Below are positions 18,876 through 24,759 of a stretch of DNA of 24,759 bases, piece by piece. This DNA comes from Candidatus Omnitrophota bacterium (GTDB lineage Bacteria; Omnitrophota; Gorgyraeia; Aquiviventales; Aquiviventaceae), in the NCBI GenBank assembly GCA_016198915.1, contig JACQHS010000114.1, forward strand, positions 1-24,759. Reading direction: 5' to 3'. The position numbers were made by a program, and so were the translations under genes. The notes beneath the pieces were generated by a model, which saw nothing but the letters and a program-made list of their open reading frames with translations, was not told the origin of the DNA and did no database searches. The first letter of the stretch is position 1; the number at the start of each line of letters is the position of its first letter.

Positions 18876-21113
18876 ATGCACGTCTTGCAGCTTCTGCCCA
18901 ATTTGACGGTCGGCGGCGTGGAGCGCGGAGTCCTCGACTTGGCGAAGGGCCTCATTGCGCGAGGCCACCGTGTCAGCGTTGTGTCCGCCGGCGGACCGCT
19001 CGTTGAGCGTCTGGCCGCGCTGGGGGCGACACACTATCAATTGCCGGTCCACAAGAAATCGCTCGCCGCGATGTGGTCATGCGTGCCTGCCCTGACCCAG
19101 ATCATCCGCGCCAATCACGTGGATGTGGTGCACGCGCGCTCCCGCATCCCGGCATGGATCGGCTTCGTGGCCGCGCGGCGTGCGCAGCGGCCGTTCGTGA
19201 CCACCGCCCACGGATTCTACGCGCCCCACGCGGGCTCGCGCGTCATGGCCTGGGGGCGTCTCGTCATCGCGCCGTCGGCGTCCCTGGGCGACTACCTGGT
19301 CGAGCGCTTCCACCTGCCCAAGCAGCGGCTTCGGGTGATTGTCCGCGGCGTCGACACCGAGGAGTTCGCGTTTCACCCGCCGCCCGCCGCGCATGACGGA
19401 TCGTGGCGCATCGGGCTCTTCGGGAGGCTTTCCCGCATCAAAGGCCATGACGTCGCGCTGCGCGCGCTGGCCGCGATGCGCCGGAAGGGCCTTGCGGTGA
19501 CGCTGTGCATCGCGGGAGCCGACGCGGAGTCGCCGCAGCACCGCACGCTGGAGGCACTGATCCATTCGTTGCAGCTCGAGGAGGCGGTCCAGTGGTTGGG
19601 CCTGCGCCAGGATATGCCAGCGCTCATTGCGTCGGTGGATTTGGTCGTCGTCCCGTCCACCTATCCCGAATCGTTCGGCCGCGTCGTCGTCGAGGCCAAG
19701 GCCGTCGGACGTCCGGTGGTGGCCTCGCGGATCGGCGCGCTGGCCGAGCTCGTGGATGACGGCGCTAGCGGGCTCCTGGTGCCTGCCGGCGATCCGGAGG
19801 CGCTCGCACGAGCGCTGACGCGGCTCATCACCGACGACGCGCTGCGTGCGCGGTGCGTGGACGCGGGCCGCCGGGAGGTTGAGGCCAAGTGGACGGCGGA
19901 CCAGATGGTCGAGCGCACGCTCGCCGTGTACGACGAGTGCGTGACGCGCCCGCGCATCCTCATCTGGAAGCTCAGCGCGTTGGGGGACGCCATCCTGTCC
20001 ACACCGAGCCTGCGGGCGATTCGGCGCCACTTCCCGAGGGCGTATCTGGCGCTGGCGGTGGGGCGCTCGGCCTACGAGGCGGTGGCACGATGCCCGTATC
20101 TTGATGAGTGGTTCATCTACGACGGGAAGAGAAAGGACCGGGGACCATGGGGCGCATGGCGGTGGATCCGACGCCTGCACCGCGGCGCCTTTGATCTGTC
20201 CATTGATTTGCAGAACAGCCGCCGAACCCACCTCATGGCGTGGGCTGCGGGGATTCCCGTGCGCGTGGGCTTCCGGCGCAAGCTCGGCTGGCTGCTCAAC
20301 CGCGGGGTGCGTCTGCCGCGCGTGGTGCTCGGGCCGATCGCGCATCAGCACCACTTGCTGCGGCAGGCCGGGTTGTCGACGGACGGAGAGGCGCTGGAAG
20401 CGTGGCCGTCGGCGCTCGATGAGCAGGCCGCCGATCGGCTGGTGCCTGCGGATGCCGGGGACTCCAGGCCGCTCGTGGGGCTCCACCCGGGAGGCAGCGG
20501 CCGCTGGGCTACCAAACGGTGGGATCTGGGTCGCTGGGCGCGCCTGTGCGACGCGCTGGCGAGCCGCCACCTGCGGGTCGTCATCACCGGAGGGGCCGAG
20601 GAACGCGCCCTGGGAGAAGCCATCCAGCGGATGACGGTTTCCAGACCGCACATCGTCATCGGCCAGACCAGCGTCATGGAACTCGCCTGCCTCATCAAGC
20701 GGTGCGATGTCTTCGTGGCGCACGATTCCTCGCCGCTGCATTTGGCTTCCGCCGTCGGCACGCCCGCGGTCGCGCTGTTCGGACCGACGGATCCGGCGCG
20801 TCACCTGCCGACCGCCTTTCTCGGCCAGGTGATTCACAAGGATGTGTTCTGCAGCCCGTGCTACTCGACGACGTGCCGGACCGTCACGCACGCCTGCATG
20901 AAGCGCATCGGCGTGGAGGAAGTGCTGCGCGCCATCCTTGCGTTGTTGGCAGATGCCGAGATTTCGAATAACCAAATCCCAAATCCCAAGCACCAAACAA
21001 GCACCAAGCACCAGGCACCAAGCACCAAACCGGGTGTCGCGAGTTTGGTTATTGGAATTTGGTGCTTGGAATTTGTTTGGAAATTGGGATTTGGTGCTTG
21101 GTGCTTTCGATGA
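18876..21113 (+). CDS. Two-domain glycosyltransferase: GT4 fused to GT9 heptosyltransferase
   Basis: The product is 745 aa. Residues 1-355 are a GT-B enzyme of family GT4 with the N-terminal LLPNLTVGGVERGVLDLAKGL loop, GRLSRIKGHDV, and the E-x7-E motif PESFGRVVVE (Glu265, Glu273). Residues about 359-693 are a GT9 heptosyltransferase: RILIWKLSALGDAILSTPSL (catalytic-type Asp371), LHPGGSGRWATKRWDL, AHDSSPLHLASAVGTPAVAL, and the Cys pattern FCSPCYSTTC with CMKRIG. The two catalytic units could add successive core sugars. Residues from about 698 to the end are encoded by heptamer array 8: a polar Pro/Lys/Gln stretch, then a Trp/Phe/Leu-rich hydrophobic stretch. The stop overlaps the next start (ATGA). 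Sugar specificity is unknown. Confidence 0.88.
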   Translation: MHVLQLLPNLTVGGVERGVLDLAKGLIARGHRVSVVSAGGPLVERLAALGATHYQLPVHKKSLAAMWSCVPALTQIIRANHVDVVHARSRIPAWIGFVAARRAQRPFVTTAHGFYAPHAGSRVMAWGRLVIAPSASLGDYLVERFHLPKQRLRVIVRGVDTEEFAFHPPPAAHDGSWRIGLFGRLSRIKGHDVALRALAAMRRKGLAVTLCIAGADAESPQHRTLEALIHSLQLEEAVQWLGLRQDMPALIASVDLVVVPSTYPESFGRVVVEAKAVGRPVVASRIGALAELVDDGASGLLVPAGDPEALARALTRLITDDALRARCVDAGRREVEAKWTADQMVERTLAVYDECVTRPRILIWKLSALGDAILSTPSLRAIRRHFPRAYLALAVGRSAYEAVARCPYLDEWFIYDGKRKDRGPWGAWRWIRRLHRGAFDLSIDLQNSRRTHLMAWAAGIPVRVGFRRKLGWLLNRGVRLPRVVLGPIAHQHHLLRQAGLSTDGEALEAWPSALDEQAADRLVPADAGDSRPLVGLHPGGSGRWATKRWDLGRWARLCDALASRHLRVVITGGAEERALGEAIQRMTVSRPHIVIGQTSVMELACLIKRCDVFVAHDSSPLHLASAVGTPAVALFGPTDPARHLPTAFLGQVIHKDVFCSPCYSTTCRTVTHACMKRIGVEEVLRAILALLADAEISNNQIPNPKHQTSTKHQAPSTKPGVASLVIGIWCLEFVWKLGFGAWCFR
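20968..21103. repeat. Heptamer array 8, inverted double module with 60-nt arms
   Basis: The left arm at 20968-21027 has four units (ATAACCA, AATCCCA, AATCCCA, AGCACCA), then AACA, then four units (AGCACCA, AGCACCA, GGCACCA, AGCACCA). The loop is the 16 nt at 21028-21043. The right arm at 21044-21103 has four units (TTTGGTT, ATTGGAA, TTTGGTG, CTTGGAA), then TTTG, then four units (TTTGGAA, ATTGGGA, TTTGGTG, CTTGGTG). The plan, unit family and end (CTTTCG) are the same as in array 7, 5.3 kb upstream. The array is translated as the tail of the upstream glycosyltransferase and ends 6 nt before the next ATG. Confidence 0.92.
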
Positions 21114-22219
21114 AGATCTTGCACATCACCTCCCATCTGAATGTTGGCGGCGTAACGAGTTATGTCCTCTCGCTCTCCAAGGCGTTCGCGCAACGCGGCC
21201 ACCGGATCATCGTCGCCTCAGGGGGTGGACAGCTGGAGCGCCAGGTGGAAGCGCTGGGGGGCGTGTCGTGGCGCGTGCCGCTTGCGACGAGTGTCGAGTT
21301 CAGCCCGCAGGTCTTCGCCGCCACCCGCACCTTGTCCCGACGGCTGCAGGAGGAGCCGGTGGAGCTCCTGCATGCCCATACCCGCGTGGGTCAAGTGGTG
21401 GCAGATCGTTTGTCGCGGCGGCATCACATCCCGTATGTCACGACGTGGCACGGGTTTTTCAGGCCGAACCTCGGCCGGCGCCTGTGGCCCTGCACCGGAG
21501 ATGCCACCATCGCCATCAGCGAGCCGGTGCGGCAGCATCTCCTGCGAGACTTTCACGTCCCGACGGTACGCGTGCATCTGATCCCGCACGGCATCGACAC
21601 CTCTCCCTTTGAATCACCGGTGGATCCGGCAGCCCAAGCGCGCCTGCGCACGCAGCTTGGACTGCCTGAGGCCGCTGTGGTGGTGGGGACGATGGCCCGT
21701 CTGGTGGCCTCGAAAGGCGTGGATCATCTAATTCGCAGCTTCGCGCACGTGCGCATTGCCGTGCCGGCGGCGCATCTACTGATTATCGGGGACGGGGAAG
21801 AACGTGCCGCCCTGGAGCGGTTGGCCAAAGTCAGCGGACTGGACGGCAGGGTTCACTTTGCCGGGACACTGCCCCAGACACAGCTGGCGCTCTCGCTCAT
21901 GTCGGTGTTCGTGTTTTTGCCGGCTGAGCAGGAGGGGTTCGGGCTGTCGTTGCTGGAAGCCATGGCGAGCGGCCGTCCGATCGTCGCCGTGCGCCGCGGC
22001 GGGGGAGCTCCGTGGGTGCTGGACGACAGCGGCATCGGCGCGTTGGTGGAGCCGGACGACCCTGCGGCGCTGGGACAGGCGGTGGCGCAGGTCTTGCGCA
22101 ACGGCGAGGCCGCGTGCCGCCAAGCCGGACAAGCGCGCGCCATCGTCAAAGAGCGCTACTCGCTTTCACGCATGATTGATCAAGTTGAAGCCGTTTACCG
22201 CGCCCTCGTGCCGCGATGA
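21110..22219 (+). CDS. GT4-family glycosyltransferase
   Basis: The 369-aa GT-B enzyme starts at ATG 21110 and overlaps the previous stop. Its beginning, MKILHITSHLNVGGVTSYVL, has the GGV acceptor/donor loop of GT4. Further landmarks are TTWHGFF, a PHGIDTSPF turn, GTMARLVASKGVDHLI, IIGDGEER and the E-x7-E motif in EQEGFGLSLLEAMASGRPIVA. It resembles the N-terminal half of the neighbouring fusion protein and is probably a paralogue. Position between heptosyltransferase-like genes suggests a role in building the lipopolysaccharide core or another surface glycan. The donor sugar cannot be read from sequence. Confidence 0.9.
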   Translation: MKILHITSHLNVGGVTSYVLSLSKAFAQRGHRIIVASGGGQLERQVEALGGVSWRVPLATSVEFSPQVFAATRTLSRRLQEEPVELLHAHTRVGQVVADRLSRRHHIPYVTTWHGFFRPNLGRRLWPCTGDATIAISEPVRQHLLRDFHVPTVRVHLIPHGIDTSPFESPVDPAAQARLRTQLGLPEAAVVVGTMARLVASKGVDHLIRSFAHVRIAVPAAHLLIIGDGEERAALERLAKVSGLDGRVHFAGTLPQTQLALSLMSVFVFLPAEQEGFGLSLLEAMASGRPIVAVRRGGGAPWVLDDSGIGALVEPDDPAALGQAVAQVLRNGEAACRQAGQARAIVKERYSLSRMIDQVEAVYRALVPR

Positions 22220-23253
22220 ACCGCATCCTGATTACACTGCCGAACTGGTATGGAGAGACGCTGTTTGCGACGCCGTTTCTCCGCGCACTGAGGCAGCAAC
22301 TGCCGGCGGCCTTCATTGCGACGCTGGGGTGGCCCCAATGCCGCGAGGTGTTGCTGCACAACCCGCACCTCAATGAGCTGATGGACTATGACGAGCGCGG
22401 CGCGCATCGATCGCTGTCCGGTAAATGGCAACTGGTTCAGACCCTTCGCCAGCGCCGTTTTGATGCTGCGTTCATTCTGCGCAAGAGCCTCTCACGGTCA
22501 GTGATGTTGTGCGCGGCTGGGATTCCCACGCGGGTTGGATTTGCTAATCCCAAGAGCGGGTGGCTGCTGACCCATCGAGTGCCCGCCGCGGGCGCGGCGC
22601 GGCATAAAGCCTCCGCGTATCTGCCGTTATTGGAAGCTATCGGGCTGTCGGTGCTGCCCGGCCCATACGAGTACACGGTGAGCGACGAGGAGCGCCAAGC
22701 GGCGCGCCGGTGGCTGAACGCCCAGCGCGCCATCAATGGGCGGCCGCTCATCATTCTGCACCCGGGCGCCAACTGGCCCCATAAGCGGTGGGTGCCGGAG
22801 CGGTTCGCCGCGCTCGGTGACCGCCTGGCCGAATCCCAGCGCGTCCAGGTGGTGATTACCGGCGGGCCGGCCGATGCGCCGCTGGCTGAAAGCGTCAAAC
22901 AGCGCATGCGCTATCCGGCAATGGTTTCCGCAGGCCAGACGACACTGCGTCAGCTGGCCGCGGTGCTGGAACAGGCCCAGCTGGTGGTCTCCAACGATAC
23001 CGGGATTCTGCACGTGGCGGCCGCGTTACGCCGGCCGGTTGTGGCGTTGTACGGCCCAACCTCGCCAGCGCTGACCGGGCCGCTGGGCGAGCCCCAGCGG
23101 ATCGCCGTCCTCCATCATCCGGACTGCTGTCCGCGCGTGCCGTGTTATCAGCCGGATCATCCGCCGCACCCTGGGATGGATGCCATTACGGTCGATGAGG
23201 TGTTTGACGCGGCCTGTCAGCTCTTGGGGCAGGGAAATCTACTCACACGATGA
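22216..23253 (+). CDS. GT9 heptosyltransferase family protein (WaaF-like)
   Basis: The 345-aa protein has the GT9 plan: MNRILITLPNWYGETLFATP at the start, LHPGANWPHKRWVPERFAAL in the middle, and SNDTGILHVAAALRRPVVALYGPT late. Layout and length are close to lipopolysaccharide heptosyltransferase II. In most family members the first motif contains Gly-Asp (for example WVGDMM in WaaF), with the Asp serving as the catalytic base; here the corresponding residue is Glu14 (YGET). The Cys-rich late motif seen in the neighbouring GT9 proteins is also altered (CCPRVPC). The gene is coupled to its neighbours on both sides by ATGA overlaps. Confidence 0.88.
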   Translation: MNRILITLPNWYGETLFATPFLRALRQQLPAAFIATLGWPQCREVLLHNPHLNELMDYDERGAHRSLSGKWQLVQTLRQRRFDAAFILRKSLSRSVMLCAAGIPTRVGFANPKSGWLLTHRVPAAGAARHKASAYLPLLEAIGLSVLPGPYEYTVSDEERQAARRWLNAQRAINGRPLIILHPGANWPHKRWVPERFAALGDRLAESQRVQVVITGGPADAPLAESVKQRMRYPAMVSAGQTTLRQLAAVLEQAQLVVSNDTGILHVAAALRRPVVALYGPTSPALTGPLGEPQRIAVLHHPDCCPRVPCYQPDHPPHPGMDAITVDEVFDAACQLLGQGNLLTR

Positions 23254-24239
23254 GCCAGCGCGTCCTCATCATCGGACCCTCGAACATCGGCGACGCGATC
23301 CTTGCCGGGGATGTGGTGGCCGCGGTTCGGGAACAGCATCCAGACGCGCACCTGACACTCGTCGTCGGCGAGCGCGCGCAAGCGCTCTTTGCCGGCGACC
23401 CGCGCATCCAGACGCTGGTGAACGCGGATGCGTTCAGCTCGCCGATAGGACGCCTGCGGCTGGCGCTGTCCTTGTGGCGCTATCAGCCGCAGGTCGTGGT
23501 GGATTTGCGTCATACGCTCTATCCTTTCCTGCTCAAGCCGCTTACCGCCTGGCGGTATCTGCGGCAGCCTCCGCGGCGTCTGGTCCACATGCACGAACGC
23601 CACCTCTGGAAGCTGCACGCACAGGCGCCGGGTGCGTCATCAAACGGTACCTCGCTCTGGATTTCGCCCAAGGACACCGCGCATATTGAGCAACTCCTGC
23701 GGCGCTGGCGCGTGGATCCTGCGCGGCCGCTCGTCATCATCTGCCCAGGGGCCCGCAGCCACATCAAACGCTGGACCGTGGAAGGCTTCGCCGCACTCGC
23801 CGACCGGCTCATCGCTGAGGCGGGTGCCTCCGTCATCTTCTGCGGGGAACCGGACGAAGAAGCCGTTGTCGAAGAGGTCGTGGCGTCCATGCACCAATCC
23901 GCCCACAACGCGGTCGGGCTGACGACGATCCGCCAGCTCGGGGCGCTCATGCAGCGCGCGAAGCTTGTCATCACCAATGACTCGGCCTCGCTGCATTTAG
24001 CCTCCGCCCTCAACGTGCCGACGGTCGCGATCTTCGGTCCAACGGATGCCGCCAAGTACGGGCCGACATCGCCGCAGCACCACACCATCCGGCGTCAACT
24101 CTTCTGTTCGCCGTGCGAGCAAGCCCTGTGCCGGTTTAACCACGAGTGCATGCGCTTTGTCAGCGCCGAGGAAGTGTATGCGGCCGCGCGAGAACTGCTC
24201 ACAGATGCCCGACAGCCACCATTCCCCCATTCTTCCTAA
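23250..24239 (+). CDS. GT9 heptosyltransferase family protein
   Basis: The 329-aa protein begins MSQRVLIIGPSNIGDAILAG with the expected Gly-Asp (Asp15). It continues with IICPGARSHIKRWTVEGFAALADRL and NDSASLHLASALNVPTVAIFGPTDAAKYGP, the donor-binding region of GT9. The late cysteine motif FCSPCEQALCRFNHECM matches the one in the GT4-GT9 fusion. It starts inside the previous stop (ATGA), and its own end overlaps the next gene by 35 nt. It probably adds a heptose or another sugar to the lipopolysaccharide core; which residue it adds is unknown. Confidence 0.88.
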   Translation: MSQRVLIIGPSNIGDAILAGDVVAAVREQHPDAHLTLVVGERAQALFAGDPRIQTLVNADAFSSPIGRLRLALSLWRYQPQVVVDLRHTLYPFLLKPLTAWRYLRQPPRRLVHMHERHLWKLHAQAPGASSNGTSLWISPKDTAHIEQLLRRWRVDPARPLVIICPGARSHIKRWTVEGFAALADRLIAEAGASVIFCGEPDEEAVVEEVVASMHQSAHNAVGLTTIRQLGALMQRAKLVITNDSASLHLASALNVPTVAIFGPTDAAKYGPTSPQHHTIRRQLFCSPCEQALCRFNHECMRFVSAEEVYAAARELLTDARQPPFPHSS

Positions 24240-24723
24240 ACGAATACTGGTCATCCGGCTTGATCGGCTCGGGGACGTGATCCTCTCCACGCCGGTGCTC
24301 CAGGCGCTGCGAAGCCGTTTTCCGCACGCGTTCATTGCGATGATGGTGCGTCCGGCCTGCCACGATGTCGTGGAAGGCAACCCTGCTCTCAACGAGGTGA
24401 TCCTCTATGACAAAGAGGGTACACACCACAGTGTCCAGGCGACGATCCGGTTCGCGCGGCAGCTGCGGCGGTTTGACTTTGATACCGCACTCGTCCTCCA
24501 TCCCACCAACCGTTCGCATTGGATCCCGTGGCTCGCGCGGATCCCGGTCCGGGTGGGCTACGACCGCAAATGCGGCTGGCTGCTCACGCACCGCATCCCG
24601 CATCGCAAGCAAGAAGGCAGCAAACACGAAGCGATCTATACCCTCGAGCTGCTCGCGCCCTTTGCCATCACTCCGCCTTCGCCCAAACCGTTCGTGCCGT
24701 TTCTGGACCGGGCGCCGGCGTAG
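24205..24723 (+). CDS. GT9 heptosyltransferase N-terminal half, interrupted by a stop
   Basis: The 172-codon frame from ATG 24205 encodes a clear GT9 N-terminal Rossmann domain: RILVIRLDRLGDVILSTPVL, FIAMMVRP, NEVILYDKEG, ARIPVRVGYDRKCGWLLTHR and KHEAIYTLELL. It then stops at TAG 24721-24723, about halfway through a usual 330-350 aa protein and before the HPG and ND-x-x-x-H motifs. The frame shifted by one base stays open to the window edge (reading SDAKGREQLKGI), so a frameshift, natural or from sequencing, is plausible. Only 36 nt remain in the window, so the downstream half cannot be inspected. The first 12 residues are unconserved and overlap the preceding gene. Confidence 0.75.
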   Translation: MPDSHHSPILPKRILVIRLDRLGDVILSTPVLQALRSRFPHAFIAMMVRPACHDVVEGNPALNEVILYDKEGTHHSVQATIRFARQLRRFDFDTALVLHPTNRSHWIPWLARIPVRVGYDRKCGWLLTHRIPHRKQEGSKHEAIYTLELLAPFAITPPSPKPFVPFLDRAPA

Positions 24724-24759
24724 TGATGCCAAAGGCCGCGAGCAGCTCAAGGGTATAGA

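Noticed and set aside
19077..21011. Very long minus-strand open frame (644 codons) opposite the GT4-GT9 gene
   Set aside because: It lies antisense to a well-supported gene, has no recognisable domain, and is Arg/Gly/Ala-rich as expected for the shadow of GC-rich coding DNA.
15634..21103. CRISPR array
   Set aside because: The units are 7 nt, degenerate and contiguous, with inverted halves; there are no 25-40 nt direct repeats with unique spacers and no cas genes.
1..24759. tRNA, rRNA or riboswitch genes
   Set aside because: I found no T-loop/acceptor combinations, rRNA-like stretches or recognisable riboswitch cores in either strand by reading; a covariance-model search would be needed to exclude them.

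Overview
The window looks like a GC-rich chromosomal segment from a Gram-negative-type (diderm) bacterium. It carries a lipid A/Kdo/heptose-type glycosyltransferase cluster, and every supported gene is on the + strand in tightly coupled operons, often with ATGA, GTGA or TGATG overlaps. The gene order and fusions suggest an uncultivated lineage such as Omnitrophota. That assignment is inference; no rRNA or tRNA gene is visible to test it.

Layout: (1) 1-5667, branched-chain amino acid biosynthesis: the end of ilvB, then ilvN, ilvC and leuA. This run is interrupted at about 2250-4012 by a compositionally different accessory pocket with a small four-helix membrane protein, an MntA/HepT (MNT-HEPN) toxin-antitoxin pair, gene remnants and short uncharacterised ORFs. 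(2) 5774-9765, shikimate pathway: aroE, a type IV prepilin peptidase (pilD), aroC, an aroK with an extra C-terminal domain, and a retropepsin-like aspartic protease. (3) 9819-13993, DNA processing: dprA, a thiS-like sulfur-carrier gene, topA and xerC. (4) 14006-24759, envelope: a PilZ protein, kdtA/waaA, lpxK, an LpxL-type acyltransferase fused to an ELM1-type glycosyltransferase, a GT4-GT9 fusion, a GT4, and three GT9 heptosyltransferase-like genes, the last cut short.

The most striking unexplained feature is a family of intergenic heptanucleotide arrays at eight places (693, 1098, 2177, 4027, 5697, 6589, 15634 and 20968). Each array uses its own 7-nt unit, yet the arrays come in modules of exactly four units (28 nt). 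Five of the eight are inverted (module, spacer, complementary module). The two largest share an identical plan: four units, 4 nt, four units, loop, four units, 4 nt, four units, giving 60-nt arms. Every array lies at a gene 3' end and within about 55 nt of the next start codon. Several are translated and add C-terminal tails to IlvC, AroE, a small membrane protein and the GT4-GT9 fusion. A separate 20-bp palindromic hairpin has similarly extended the thiS product past its essential Gly-Gly end.

Other points of interest are the AroK fusion with its neighbouring aspartic protease, the LpxL-ELM1 fusion, an apparently leaderless lpxK promoter, and altered catalytic residues in AroK and one GT9 enzyme.
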